A stretch of DNA of 64,000 bases from Bacilli bacterium (GCA_028708945.1 JAQVXV010000006.1:5920-69919); one strand, 5' to 3'. Shown: positions 8,140 through 17,714, counted from the stretch's first letter. Numbers and translations are program-made. Notes: generated by a model not told the origin, from the letters alone.

Positions 8140-9388
8140 AATTTTCACCTTTTAAGATATTTAATGCTTGACGCATTTTTAAATCATATTTAATCATATC
8201 AAGTCCACCAAAAGCAGATATAAATTCTTCTTTAGTCATTTGATATTTTGAAGCCATTGTTTCTGCTTCTTTATCAGCGTCTTCATCTGTAAAATCGATT
8301 TTTTCTAATTTAATTATCTCTTCTAAAATTAGACGTGATTTTAATCTTCTAATTGATTCAGGTTTCATTTGTTCTTTTAATTGTTCCTCATTAGAATTAG
8401 TAAATTGATAGAATTGCTCAAGTGAAAATCCTTGCATTTTAAGGTTATCTTCATATTGATGAACCATTCTATGTAATTCATCTTCAATCATTACATCATG
8501 TAATTCGATTTTTGATGATTCAATTAATTCTTCTAATAATTTATCAACAAACTCATTCTCTACTTGCATCTCTTTGCGTGCTTTAATTGTTTCGCCTAAT
8601 TCTTTAAGTAGATTTTCTTTATCACTAATTCCTTCCATACCTAAATCTTCAAAAAATTCATCATTTAGTTCGGGAATTTTGATTTCTTTTATTTCATTTA
8701 CTTTAACTTTAAATACAACTGCTGCTCCCTTTAGATCTTCACTATGATAATCTTCTGGGAAAGTTAGGTTTATTTCTTTTTCTTCGTTTGCACTCATGCC
8801 AATTAATTGTTCTTCAAAACCTGGAATAAAAGTATTACTTCCTATTTTTAGTGAATAGTTTTCGCTTTTTCCACCTTCAAAAGGAACATTGTCTTTAAAT
8901 CCTTCAAAGTCAATAATTGCAATATCGCCTTGTTCAATTTTACCTTCTTTTAATACGTTTTCAGCATATTTATTGCGCATTTCATCTAAAGCTTTAGTAA
9001 TTTCTTCATCAGTTACTTTAACTGCTTCTTTTTTAGTTTTTAGTTTTTTATAATCACCTAAAATGATTTCTGGTTTTAAAAATAATTTAAATTCTAATTC
9101 TAAACCATCTTTATCGATATTTTTTAAAGCTATTTCTGGTTGTGCTACTACTTCAATATCACCATTTTGTTCAAATACTTTTGTATATGCACTGTCTAAA
9201 CATAAATCAGCAGCATCCATATATAATGATTCTTCACCATATTTTTTTAAAAATACATCTTTTGGTGCTTTACCAGGTCTGAATCCATCGATTTTAGCTT
9301 TTTCATTTGCTTTTTCAAATGCTTTTTCTAAAGCATCTTGCCATTCTTTTCCCTCTATTTTTATATTAACTGTTTTTATACTGTCCAT
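8138..9388 (-). CDS. tig: Trigger factor, ribosome-associated chaperone and prolyl isomerase
   Basis: Trigger factor binds ribosomal protein L23 and folds nascent chains. The N-terminal ribosome-binding domain has the signature GFRPGKAP (about 35-42). The FKBP-type PPIase domain (about 150-235) contains FIPGFEEQLIGM. The helical C-terminal arm domain fills the rest to residue 416, slightly short of the usual 430. The start has AAGGAG eight bases upstream. The gene is monocistronic, with its own terminator. In many Firmicutes clpX follows, but here the neighbours are agrA and a glycosylation cluster. Confidence 0.96.
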   Translation of the reverse strand: MDSIKTVNIKIEGKEWQDALEKAFEKANEKAKIDGFRPGKAPKDVFLKKYGEESLYMDAADLCLDSAYTKVFEQNGDIEVVAQPEIALKNIDKDGLELEFKLFLKPEIILGDYKKLKTKKEAVKVTDEEITKALDEMRNKYAENVLKEGKIEQGDIAIIDFEGFKDNVPFEGGKSENYSLKIGSNTFIPGFEEQLIGMSANEEKEINLTFPEDYHSEDLKGAAVVFKVKVNEIKEIKIPELNDEFFEDLGMEGISDKENLLKELGETIKARKEMQVENEFVDKLLEELIESSKIELHDVMIEDELHRMVHQYEDNLKMQGFSLEQFYQFTNSNEEQLKEQMKPESIRRLKSRLILEEIIKLEKIDFTDEDADKEAETMASKYQMTKEEFISAFGGLDMIKYDLKMRQALNILKGEN

Positions 9389-9445
9389 AATTAACTCCTT
9401 TCGAACATATATAGTATATATTATTTTTGATTTTATTACAATAGT

Positions 9446-9865
9446 TTACTTTTTGAAAACTATTAATTTACTGAATATATAATTTAAAACTACAATAATA
9501 AATTGAACTATTATTTTTGAAATATCATTATTCATTTTTATTAATTTAACTAGGATATACATAATTAATAGATCTATAAAAAAAGTTGTAATTCTAGAAA
9601 TTATAAATTTAATAGCTTCTTTTGTTGTTTCTTTCTTATTGGTTTTGCTTCTGAAAACAAAAAATTTATTAGCGATATAGGCAAAAGTTACTGCGCATAT
9701 CCAAGATAAGACATTTGCTAAAATAAAATAATAGTTGTTTTCTATATCAAATACTCGTGAAAAGATAAAATAACTTCCAATACTTACTAAAGTAGTTAGA
9801 CCTCCTACAATAATATAATTTATGATTTCACGATATTTTTTATACAAATCCTTAATTTTTTTCAT
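9446..9865 (-). CDS. GtrA-family membrane protein (probable glycolipid flippase partner)
   Basis: The 139-residue protein has four predicted membrane helices and the GtrA/DPMS signature near the N-terminus (YIIVGGLTTLVSIGSY). GtrA-family proteins, including GtcA, work with a GT2 glycosyltransferase to present lipid-linked sugars on the outer side of the membrane. I chose the ATG at 9863-9865, which overlaps the end of the glycosyltransferase by 14 bases. A TTG at 9886 would add seven residues but lacks a ribosome binding site. It is the third gene of a YfhO-GT2-GtrA unit, so a role in sugar decoration of teichoic acid or another envelope polymer is inferred. Confidence 0.85.
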   Translation of the reverse strand: MKKIKDLYKKYREIINYIIVGGLTTLVSIGSYFIFSRVFDIENNYYFILANVLSWICAVTFAYIANKFFVFRSKTNKKETTKEAIKFIISRITTFFIDLLIMYILVKLIKMNNDISKIIVQFIIVVLNYIFSKLIVFKK

Positions 9866-10787
9866 CAAAATTACTTTCTTTTTCAATATAAATCGGTCTG
9901 TTTTTTATTTCAGTGTACATTTTAGCAAAGTACTCACTTATTATTCCTAAACATAACATCATAAGACCTGAAACTAAGAAAATAATTGTGCTTAATCCAG
10001 ACAATAATGATATTGGATTACCTATTATTGATGCTATTATTATCGTTATTAAAATAATAAACGAAACAAATAAGAATACTAGCCCTAATGTTGTTGTAAA
10101 CATTAAAGGAACGGTTGAGAAAGAAGTTATCCCATTTATTGAATAAAATACTAAATCAATAAATGACCATTTAGTAGTACCTGCTGTTCTTTCAATATTT
10201 TCTTGTTCTAACCATTTAGTATTAAAGCCTACCCAACTAAAAATTCCTTTAGAAAATCTGTTATATTCTGCTAAAGATAAAACGGATTGATACATTTTTT
10301 TACTCATCATACGATAATCCATTTCACCATCAACTATTTCTATTTTAGACAATCTTTTCATTAGCTTATAAAAATTTTTAGAAAAGAAACTTCTAATTAT
10401 TTTTTCGCCTTTACGGTCAACTCTTCTTACTGCTACTGAATCATAATCCTCATTTTTAATATAATTATACATTTCAACTATTAAGTTAGGATCATGTTGT
10501 AAATCTGCATCAATTATAACAGCATAATCTCCACTAGCGTTTTTTAAACCTGCGTAGATTCCTGCTTCTTTACCAAAGTTTCTAGAGAAAGAAATATATT
10601 TTACTCTTTTATCTTTAGATGCTAATTTCTTTATAATTTCTAATGTATTATCTTTAGAACCATCATTTATATAGATAAATTCAAAATTAGTTTTTACTAT
10701 TTTAGCAATTCTACATATTGCTTTATCAAAACTCTCTATTACTTCGCTTTCATTATAACAAGGTATTATTACTGAAATTTTTTCCAT
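9852..10787 (-). CDS. Family 2 membrane glycosyltransferase (GtrB/CsbB-like)
   Basis: The 311-residue protein has a GT-A fold starting ISVIIPCYNE, with the donor-binding motif DADLQHDP. Two membrane helices follow near the C-terminus (about 228-255 and 262-285). This is the layout of polyprenyl-phosphate glycosyltransferases such as GtrB and B. subtilis CsbB, which charge undecaprenyl phosphate with a sugar. I placed the start at the ATG at 10785-10787, eight bases after AAGGA. An ATG three codons earlier lies too close to that site. The gene overlaps yfhO by 35 bases and gtrA by 14, so the three are translationally coupled. The sugar is not readable from sequence. Confidence 0.9.
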   Translation of the reverse strand: MEKISVIIPCYNESEVIESFDKAICRIAKIVKTNFEFIYINDGSKDNTLEIIKKLASKDKRVKYISFSRNFGKEAGIYAGLKNASGDYAVIIDADLQHDPNLIVEMYNYIKNEDYDSVAVRRVDRKGEKIIRSFFSKNFYKLMKRLSKIEIVDGEMDYRMMSKKMYQSVLSLAEYNRFSKGIFSWVGFNTKWLEQENIERTAGTTKWSFIDLVFYSINGITSFSTVPLMFTTTLGLVFLFVSFIILITIIIASIIGNPISLLSGLSTIIFLVSGLMMLCLGIISEYFAKMYTEIKNRPIYIEKESNFDEKN

Positions 10788-13203
10788 TTTTACCATCCTT
10801 TACAGCATTAAATATAAATATTACCAGTGCAATTAAAGATACTGCTAGTCCAATTTTTTTATATGGTGCTTCATAAGTTATCTTTATTTCATAATCACCT
10901 TTTTTAATTTTAAAACCGATTAATCCATCATTAACTTCTTCATAGTCAGTTAATTCACCATTTAGGTAAATTTTATAACCTAAATCATATGGTACTTGTA
11001 AAATGAAATAACCATCTTGAGCACTGATTGTCCCGACTATATTATCTCCTTTTGTTAAATTTTTATCAATAGCAAAAGGAATAATTTTTTGATTTAGTTC
11101 ATTTTTATCTAAAGTATAAACTTTTATATTAGTAATTTCATAATGTCCTTTTGAAAACAAAATATTCAATATATCATTATTATTATATAATAAATAATCG
11201 AATGTATAGTTTTGATTATGATATTTCCAACTACTACATGTAAGTTTATTTTTAACACCATTTATTGTAATTGATGTATCTGCAACACTACATTTTTCAG
11301 AATATAACATATCAAATCTAATAAAAAGTATTTGATCGTCACTGATATTAGTTTTAACTTGCATAGAACTGCTATCTTTTATATTGAAATAATAGATTCC
11401 ATTTTTATATTGCATATCAGTATTATTAGTTACTATTGAATAATCTAACTTTATTTTTTCAACTTTGCTATCAATAGTAGTTTTTGAATTTTTAACAACA
11501 GCACTTTTCATTATATGATAGATATTATCAGGATAATTTAATTTGTTATAATCTTCTATAGTAGTTGTTTCTGTTGTTATATATCCAATTGGATAACTGT
11601 TATTGCTTAAATATAATTTAGAGTTATCTTGTTCTTGAAGTAAAGTATAGTCACTCCCTAATTCATAATTACTAACTATATATTTAACTCCCATATAATT
11701 ATTAAACAATAGATTATCTGAAAAACTTGTAATTGATCTATTACGGTAGGTTATTGGATTATTAAATACATCAAAATAAAAACGATTATATTTTTTATTA
11801 AAGACTGATGAATAAAGGTTAGTAGAATTATAATTTATATTGTAAATATTATTAACATTTAAAGAACTATCAATTAAATTACCAGTGCGATAAATTGAAT
11901 CATCAATAATTGTAACTCCTAAATCTTTTAATTTATCTTTTAATACTAACTCATCTTCTATATTAACCTTTAAAGAAAATACAAAAAGAAGTATGATAGC
12001 AATATAAATTACTTTTTTATAGTATTTATATATTATTAATAATATGAAAGAAAATGCTAAATCATAATAAAACGACACTCTTGAAAAACTATCAGTAAAC
12101 CAAGATAAAATAACAATAAATAAAATTGCTAAAAGTACTTTTTTGTATTCAAAATTTGAAATATTTTTTATAGATTCTGCACTTAATAACATTACTAAAG
12201 GTATAAAAGGAATAAATACTTTTGTGTTTAAATATAGAGTCCCATTTAAAATATAATTAGTAATGGGCATTGTAAGTAATAACAATATTGATATTGCTAA
12301 AAACTGATACTTTTTTTCTTTAAATAAAGAATTTAATATAAATAGGAGTGAAATTGCAGTTAATCCCATTGAATAGCCAGAATATGTTAATGTATTAAAG
12401 CTAAAATTTGGAACTAATAAATTAATTAAATCAACTTGAGTAGTTGAATCTCTTCCATTTAATAAGGTATAAACTACTGGCAATAATATTATTGACGCCA
12501 TTGAAATACCAATTATAATTGGATATAAAAATTTGAATCCTTCTTTTAAAAACTCTTTTAAAGATAATTTTTTTTGTTCTAAATAAACAAATATTCCATA
12601 TATGACAATTGCTACTAAGGCACCAACACTGAAAAAATAATTAGTCATAATAATCAAAAAAACTGATAAAGTTAATAACCACTTTTTGTTTTCTTTAAAG
12701 TATTTATCTACTCCCATTAAAGCCATTAAAATAAAAGGCATATAACTTACAAACATAATGTGTCGATGTGAATGAAAGATAATTGGAGAAGCACATAAAA
12801 ATATCATGGTTGCAATAAAACATGTGGAACTACTATAGTTTCTACTTTTTAACCATTTATATAATAATATGATATCTATGATAACTATTAAAATAGAACT
12901 TATCATAATATAATCTATCATTTTAACAAATGGAAATAAGTAAGATATTAATATAACAGGATTTAATAATCCATAGTATGCAAAATAATAGATATTTTGC
13001 CCACTACCTAAATTAAAAGCATAATCAGGTAATAAATCAAAGGTATCATAAAACAATGTTCTAAAATACTCGGGGATAAAAAAATGTTGATTAGACCAAT
13101 CTAAAGTTGATCCATAATAATAACCACCATTAGTAATTATGAGAACAATAAGTAATAAAAATAATGTTAATATACCTATATTTATCAAATCTTTTTTTTC
13201 CAT
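10753..13203 (-). CDS. yfhO: YfhO-family polytopic membrane protein (GT-C-like)
   Basis: The 816-residue protein starts with a membrane helix, then the conserved extracellular loop typical of YfhO (STLDWSNQHFFIPEYFRTLF, then PDYAFNLGSGQNIYYFAYYG). About ten further membrane helices follow up to residue 420, then a large extracytoplasmic domain (about 430-775) and a last helix near 785-805. YfhO acts with CsbB in B. subtilis to glycosylate lipoteichoic acid. Here it is the first gene of a unit with a GT2 enzyme and a GtrA protein, which supports the same kind of role. The start follows a promoterless gap downstream of the greA terminator. Confidence 0.85.
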   Translation of the reverse strand: MEKKDLINIGILTLFLLLIVLIITNGGYYYGSTLDWSNQHFFIPEYFRTLFYDTFDLLPDYAFNLGSGQNIYYFAYYGLLNPVILISYLFPFVKMIDYIMISSILIVIIDIILLYKWLKSRNYSSSTCFIATMIFLCASPIIFHSHRHIMFVSYMPFILMALMGVDKYFKENKKWLLTLSVFLIIMTNYFFSVGALVAIVIYGIFVYLEQKKLSLKEFLKEGFKFLYPIIIGISMASIILLPVVYTLLNGRDSTTQVDLINLLVPNFSFNTLTYSGYSMGLTAISLLFILNSLFKEKKYQFLAISILLLLTMPITNYILNGTLYLNTKVFIPFIPLVMLLSAESIKNISNFEYKKVLLAILFIVILSWFTDSFSRVSFYYDLAFSFILLIIYKYYKKVIYIAIILLFVFSLKVNIEDELVLKDKLKDLGVTIIDDSIYRTGNLIDSSLNVNNIYNINYNSTNLYSSVFNKKYNRFYFDVFNNPITYRNRSITSFSDNLLFNNYMGVKYIVSNYELGSDYTLLQEQDNSKLYLSNNSYPIGYITTETTTIEDYNKLNYPDNIYHIMKSAVVKNSKTTIDSKVEKIKLDYSIVTNNTDMQYKNGIYYFNIKDSSSMQVKTNISDDQILFIRFDMLYSEKCSVADTSITINGVKNKLTCSSWKYHNQNYTFDYLLYNNNDILNILFSKGHYEITNIKVYTLDKNELNQKIIPFAIDKNLTKGDNIVGTISAQDGYFILQVPYDLGYKIYLNGELTDYEEVNDGLIGFKIKKGDYEIKITYEAPYKKIGLAVSLIALVIFIFNAVKDGKNGKNFSNNTLL

Positions 13204-13220
13204 CTTTACCTCTTTATGCT

Positions 13221-13241
13221 AAAAAAAGCACTTCCGTGCTT
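13221..13241 (-). terminator. Terminator of greA
   Basis: On the minus strand AAGCAC, loop GGAA and GTGCTT form a six-pair stem (13226-13241) followed by seven U. It overlaps the greA stop codon. Confidence 0.8.
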
Positions 13242-13710
13242 AAGCTATCTTAACTACTTTTACTGAATATTTGCCATTTTCGCTTTCAACAACACCAATT
13301 TGACCAACTTTTTTTCCTAGTATTGCTTTTGCTAATGGAGATTCAAAAGATATCTTATTTTCAAACGGATCTGCTTCTTGAGATCCAACAATAAGATAAA
13401 CTTCAGTATCTGCTTCTTCAACATATTCAATTGTTACTGAACTTCCTATGCTCACAACATCTTTCGCTTGTGGAGCAATAAGAATTGCATTTTCGATTAA
13501 ATATTCTATTTCTTGAATACGGTTTTCTACCATTGCTTGTTCGTTTCTAGCTGCATCGTATTCAGCATTTTCACTTAAATCACCTAAAGATCTAGCTTCT
13601 TTTAAAGCATTTATTACTTCAGGACGACGAATTTGTTTTAATTCATCTAATTCTTGTTGTAATTCGCTTAATCCTTCTTTAGTTAAGTATATCTCTTTAG
13701 TATTTGACAT
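13240..13710 (-). CDS. greA: Transcription elongation factor GreA
   Basis: GreA stimulates the transcript-cleavage activity of stalled RNA polymerase. The 156-residue product has the N-terminal coiled coil (about 1-75) with the conserved acidic tip region in GDLSENAEYDAARNEQ. The FKBP-like C-terminal domain ends in the family signature SPLAKAILGKKVG. Length is normal. In B. subtilis greA follows yrrO and udk. Here it directly follows trhP2, as if udk had been lost, and it has its own terminator. Confidence 0.96.
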   Translation of the reverse strand: MSNTKEIYLTKEGLSELQQELDELKQIRRPEVINALKEARSLGDLSENAEYDAARNEQAMVENRIQEIEYLIENAILIAPQAKDVVSIGSSVTIEYVEEADTEVYLIVGSQEADPFENKISFESPLAKAILGKKVGQIGVVESENGKYSVKVVKIA

Positions 13711-13769
13711 AATTTCACCTCGTTTAAATATTTATAACTACAAAATGATACTATATATTCAGAGTTTTG

Positions 13770-14963
13770 TCAACTCTTTTTTAATCTTATCATATCATAC
13801 GGAGATACGGTATTTTTTATTCTTATTTTTACTATTTGTTTAGGATGTTTAACAATATCTATAAGGTTATCATCCTCATCATATATTTCATCAATTGTAA
13901 TTGTAAAAGTATCAATCTTTGGACCAAATACTTCTACTACATCACCTTTGGAAAAATAATTTCTTTGTTCAATCGTTACAATATCATCTTTTTGTTCTAA
14001 TATCAATCCAACAAAATTTTGATTGGTTGTTTCTTCTCTACCATTATAATATTGACAAGTTTCAGAACAATTATTATCAAAAAATTGTACGACAGCATCG
14101 CGATTAGCACAATTCCTTAATATTCGTTCATAATCTTCATTGTATTCATATTTTTCTTTATTGTTAATATATTCATCTATTATTTTACGATATACACTAA
14201 CAATTGTCGCAATGTAATAAATTGAACGCATTCTTCCTTCTATTTTAAAACTTCTTATTCCCATATCAATCATTGTTGGTATATGTTTTGCTAATGAAAG
14301 GTCTTTAGAACAAAAAGTGAATTTTTGATCACCTTTTAATTCTAACTTCTTTTCATCTAATAAATCAAAATCCCAACGACATACTTGTGCACATCCACCT
14401 CTATTAGCATCTCTGTCTGTAAAAAAGTTGGATAATACACACCTTCCACTATATGAAGCACACATTGCCCCATGAATAAATGTTTCTATTTCAATTGGAA
14501 CTTTTGTAATTATCTCTTCAATTTCTTCTTTTGATGTTTCTCGACCTAAGACGATTCTAGTAATCCCCTCATTTTTCCAATATTCAGCTGCTTCATGGTT
14601 TAAAGTCGATTGTTGTGTCGATAGATGAAGTTCTAATGAAGTGTTTTCTTTTGCTAATTTTATTACAGCTGGATCACTTACAATAATAGCATCAACTTGT
14701 AATTTTTCTAACTCTTTTAGATATTCTAACAATTGATCAACTTCTTTATTGTGAAGAATAATATTAACAGTAACATATACTTTTTTGTTTAATTTATGTG
14801 CGAATTCAATTCCTTCTTTTAAATCATCAAGGGTAAAATTTATTGCATTAGCCCTTAAACTAAACATTGTTCCACCAACATATACAGCATCTGCGCCGTA
14901 TAATAATGCTACTTTTAATCTTTCTAAATCACCTGCTGGTGCTAATAACTCTGGTACTCTCAT
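13770..14963 (-). CDS. trhP2: Peptidase U32-family tRNA uridine-34 hydroxylase subunit TrhP2 (YrrO)
   Basis: TrhP1 and TrhP2 catalyse prephenate-dependent 5-hydroxylation of wobble U34 in B. subtilis tRNAs. The 397-residue protein begins with the U32 signature PELLAPAGDLERLKVAL. Four conserved cysteines (Cys168, Cys175, Cys191, Cys195, in MCASYSGRC and GGCAQVC) could hold an iron-sulfur cluster. A C-terminal beta-barrel-like domain follows. The ATG overlaps the trhP1 stop by 4 bases. Synteny with the yrrM-yrrN-yrrO genes of B. subtilis makes the assignment strong, although the family is historically annotated as a collagenase-like protease. Confidence 0.9.
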   Translation of the reverse strand: MRVPELLAPAGDLERLKVALLYGADAVYVGGTMFSLRANAINFTLDDLKEGIEFAHKLNKKVYVTVNIILHNKEVDQLLEYLKELEKLQVDAIIVSDPAVIKLAKENTSLELHLSTQQSTLNHEAAEYWKNEGITRIVLGRETSKEEIEEIITKVPIEIETFIHGAMCASYSGRCVLSNFFTDRDANRGGCAQVCRWDFDLLDEKKLELKGDQKFTFCSKDLSLAKHIPTMIDMGIRSFKIEGRMRSIYYIATIVSVYRKIIDEYINNKEKYEYNEDYERILRNCANRDAVVQFFDNNCSETCQYYNGREETTNQNFVGLILEQKDDIVTIEQRNYFSKGDVVEVFGPKIDTFTITIDEIYDEDDNLIDIVKHPKQIVKIRIKNTVSPYDMIRLKKS

Positions 14964-15772
14964 TTTTTCACCTTATATATTGTTTCTTTATACAAAAATC
15001 CCTTATTGTTATATTTCTTATTTATATATGTACTATCATTATTTTTAAATGCCTCTAATACTTTATCAAAGTCTTCTATTAATAAACTATTTAAAACAAA
15101 ATATTCGATTTCTTCTAATTGTTTGATTTCTTCGATTCCATTTAATATATAGTTAGAATATAGACAGGTTGAATTATTATATGTCAATGGATAAAGATTA
15201 TTCTTATCTTTCAAATAATGAATTTTAGAATTATCTTTTAATTTAAAAGTTTTTAAATAGTTTTGCACTAAAGGTCTTTTAGATACAAACATCGGTAAAT
15301 AACCAAAGATATTTAACAACATTTTCATATTAGTTTGAGACTTTATATCTTTTATTTCTTCAACTGTTATTTCACCTGAAAGATAAGTATAATTTACCCC
15401 TTTAGAATGCCAATATTCACAAGTAAAATAATTGGTTGTACTGTGTTCTTGACTCCATACTAAATCGTATTTTAAATTTAATTTTTTATATAAATTAACT
15501 ACTGCCATATCGTAATATAAAACACCTTTTATATTAATGTTATTTAATTTTAACATTATTTCTTTTAAATGTTCTAAATCACTATTATGTATATTTTTAT
15601 TTAATGAAACAAAAATATCTTTATTAGAGTTTTTTAAAACAAATTCAATAATAGTATCTATATCAAATGTTTTAGGCACATTTACACTTAAATTATCTAC
15701 TCCCAAGATAAATCCATCAGCATCTAATTCTAGATCTTTTGAATTACTTGGAATTACTAAAAATTTACTCAT
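14960..15772 (-). CDS. trhP1: TrhP1 (YrrN)-like partner of the tRNA uridine hydroxylase
   Basis: This 270-residue protein resembles the first half of U32 enzymes: a TIM-barrel-like chain with DLVWSQEHSTTN, KGVNYTYLSGEIT and MLLNIFGYLPMFVSKRPLV. It lacks the cysteine cluster of trhP2. It is shorter than B. subtilis YrrN (about 310 residues). The position directly upstream of trhP2, with a 4-base overlap, identifies it as TrhP1. The start has AAGGAGGG upstream, placed just after an intrinsic-terminator-like hairpin that follows trmR. Confidence 0.82.
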   Translation of the reverse strand: MSKFLVIPSNSKDLELDADGFILGVDNLSVNVPKTFDIDTIIEFVLKNSNKDIFVSLNKNIHNSDLEHLKEIMLKLNNINIKGVLYYDMAVVNLYKKLNLKYDLVWSQEHSTTNYFTCEYWHSKGVNYTYLSGEITVEEIKDIKSQTNMKMLLNIFGYLPMFVSKRPLVQNYLKTFKLKDNSKIHYLKDKNNLYPLTYNNSTCLYSNYILNGIEEIKQLEEIEYFVLNSLLIEDFDKVLEAFKNNDSTYINKKYNNKGFLYKETIYKVKK

Positions 15773-15784
15773 AATCCCTCCTTA

Positions 15785-15808
15785 TAAAAAAAGCCACTAT
15801 TGTGGTTT
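15785..15808 (-). terminator. Intrinsic-terminator-like hairpin between trmR and trhP1
   Basis: On the minus strand AAACCAC, loop AATA and GTGGCTT form a seven-pair stem with one G-U pair, followed by about seven U. It lies between the trmR stop and the trhP1 ribosome binding site, so it could reduce readthrough into trhP1-trhP2. Confidence 0.65.
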
Positions 15809-16378
15809 CTTCTTACTGATACTTATACCATCGCCGACATCTACAAACTCAGTATCATATTCATTATTTTCTTTTAAGAAATCAACAAAATTTGTTATTT
15901 TTTTTACAATTCCTCTTACATTTTTACTAGTTATTTCATCATATTTTGATACTAAACCATGAAATTTTAAATTGTCTGCTATGATTACACCATTATCATT
16001 AATATTATTTTCATATTTATTAAAAAAATTAATGTATTGACTCTTAGCACCATCAATAAACAACATATCGAATTTATCATAAATATTTGTATCTAATGCA
16101 TCAATATTTAATACTTCGATTCTATTTTCTAAACCCATTTCTTTAATATTTTTAATAGCTTCTTCATATCTTAATTCATCACGTTCAAATGTTACTACTT
16201 TTATATCATCTCTTACTAAAGCCATTTTAATTGCTGAATATCCAATTGCTGAACCTATTTCTATAATTGTCTTTATATTATTATCTAAAATATATTTATT
16301 TATATATTCAATACTTTCTTTTTCAATAATTGGTATATCATTTTCTTTAGCGTATTGTTCCATTTGTTCTATGCGCAC
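15797..16378 (-). CDS. trmR: tRNA 5-hydroxyuridine methyltransferase TrmR (YrrM)
   Basis: TrmR methylates 5-hydroxyuridine made by TrhP to 5-methoxyuridine at the tRNA wobble position. The 193-residue protein is a class I SAM-dependent O-methyltransferase of the catechol type. It has IEIGSAIGYSAIKMA as SAM motif I and MLFIDGAKSQY as the metal-binding region. Translation starts at a GTG (16376-16378) with GGGAGGG six bases upstream, inside the end of mltG. The neighbours trhP1 and trhP2 confirm the pathway. Alone, the sequence would only support O-methyltransferase. Confidence 0.85.
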   Translation of the reverse strand: MRIEQMEQYAKENDIPIIEKESIEYINKYILDNNIKTIIEIGSAIGYSAIKMALVRDDIKVVTFERDELRYEEAIKNIKEMGLENRIEVLNIDALDTNIYDKFDMLFIDGAKSQYINFFNKYENNINDNGVIIADNLKFHGLVSKYDEITSKNVRGIVKKITNFVDFLKENNEYDTEFVDVGDGISISKKKPQ

Positions 16379-17430
16379 CAGTTTCCCTCCCTTATCAATT
16401 GATTTTTTTTATTAAGGTGTTCATTGTATTTTTTATTATAGTATACTTTTCCACTACAATCAGCCAGAAAATATAAATAATCATTTTTTTCTGGTTTGAT
16501 TGCTGCTTCTAAAGATTCTATACTTGAATTTGCAATTGGGCCTACTGGAAGACCTGATAAACTAGAACATCTTGTATTATATCCATTTGAACAATCATAT
16601 AATTGTATATCTAGTAATCTTTGCGAAAAATCGTCAATTTTAGATCCGTAATACGTTGTAACATCACTTCCTAAAGTCATTTTAATATTTAAACGATTAT
16701 AAAATACACCTGCTACACCTTTACGATCTAGTTTAGATTTTGACTCTAGTTCAATGATTGAAGATAATGTTAACATTTGATGTACGTTATATTTACTGTC
16801 TTCAATTTCTGCTTTATATTTTGTTAATTCTTTATCCAGTTGGTTTAACATAATTTCAAATATTTGTTTAGAATCATATTCTGATAATATTTGATATGTA
16901 TTTGGAAATAAATATCCCTCTAGTGGATAATATATTTCTTTGTTTAAAATGCTGTCTGTTAAAAACCAGTACTTAGGAATCAATGTTTTTATATATTCTT
17001 TATCAGTTGCCACTTTAATAACATCTTCGTATGTATTATCTGTTTTAGTAGAAATTATTTTAGCAATTCTACGCATGTTTATTCCTTCTGGAAAAGTAAT
17101 CATTACAGTATTTGCCACATCTTTTGTACCTTTTTCAAAGGTTTCAATAATTTCTTCTAAATTCATTGATTGGCTTAAATAATAAATACCAGCTTGTAAT
17201 TTAGTTGGCTTTTTTATTTTAACATATATTTTATAAATTAGTTCGGATTTGATTAGTTTTTTTTCATACAGAGAACTACTTAAAGATAAATAAGCCATTT
17301 TATCGCTTACTTCAAATTCTATTTTTGTATTATCATTACTTACCGGTTTTAACATTGAATTTATATAAATAAAAATTATCAAACTTAAAACAATGATAAT
17401 TAAACCTAAAAACAATAATATTTTTTTCAT
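16369..17430 (-). CDS. mltG: Endolytic murein transglycosylase MltG (YceG family)
   Basis: MltG cleaves nascent peptidoglycan at the membrane and sets glycan chain length. It has one N-terminal membrane helix (about 4-24), a LysM-like subdomain, and the YceG catalytic domain. The catalytic glutamate is in LTLSSIIELES, and GVFYNRLNIKMTLGSDVT and GLPVGPIANSS are the usual substrate-cleft motifs. The length of 353 is normal. The start codon overlaps the yrzB stop (TAATG). It corresponds to B. subtilis yrrL in the same gene order. Confidence 0.94.
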   Translation of the reverse strand: MKKILLFLGLIIIVLSLIIFIYINSMLKPVSNDNTKIEFEVSDKMAYLSLSSSLYEKKLIKSELIYKIYVKIKKPTKLQAGIYYLSQSMNLEEIIETFEKGTKDVANTVMITFPEGINMRRIAKIISTKTDNTYEDVIKVATDKEYIKTLIPKYWFLTDSILNKEIYYPLEGYLFPNTYQILSEYDSKQIFEIMLNQLDKELTKYKAEIEDSKYNVHQMLTLSSIIELESKSKLDRKGVAGVFYNRLNIKMTLGSDVTTYYGSKIDDFSQRLLDIQLYDCSNGYNTRCSSLSGLPVGPIANSSIESLEAAIKPEKNDYLYFLADCSGKVYYNKKYNEHLNKKNQLIREGNWCA

Positions 17431-17714
17431 TATTCTTGTTTATTTTGCTCTCTAGCTTCAATTTGTAATTCTCCTAAAATTGTTTCAATAAGTTTCCATT
17501 CTTTTTCTGTTTCAATTGGTTCTAATTTTGTCTCTGGATCATTTGGATCAAAGATCGACGCAAATACTCTTGTATTTCCTTTTTCATCAAAAGTATTATC
17601 TGTATATACTATATAATTTTTTTGATTTTCATCAGATTCAAAAGTGAATAAAATTTCACATTCTACTTCTTTTCCTTCTTCATTTAAAACTCTAAATACT
17701 AACTTATCATCCAT
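17430..17714 (-). CDS. yrzB: DUF1292 protein (YrzB family)
   Basis: This 94-residue acidic protein matches the DUF1292 pattern: KEVECEILFTFESDENQKNYIVYTD near the start, then FASIFDP and a C-terminal EWKLIETILGEL. Members are found in almost all Firmicutes between ruvX and mltG, exactly as here. The function is unknown. It has tight spacing of 3 bases to ruvX and a 1-base overlap with mltG. Confidence 0.88.
   Translation of the reverse strand: MDDKLVFRVLNEEGKEVECEILFTFESDENQKNYIVYTDNTFDEKGNTRVFASIFDPNDPETKLEPIETEKEWKLIETILGELQIEAREQNKQE

Noticed and set aside
9063..9482. 139-codon plus-strand frame over the start of tig
   Set aside because: Antisense to the strongly conserved trigger factor gene, with no motif or promoter.
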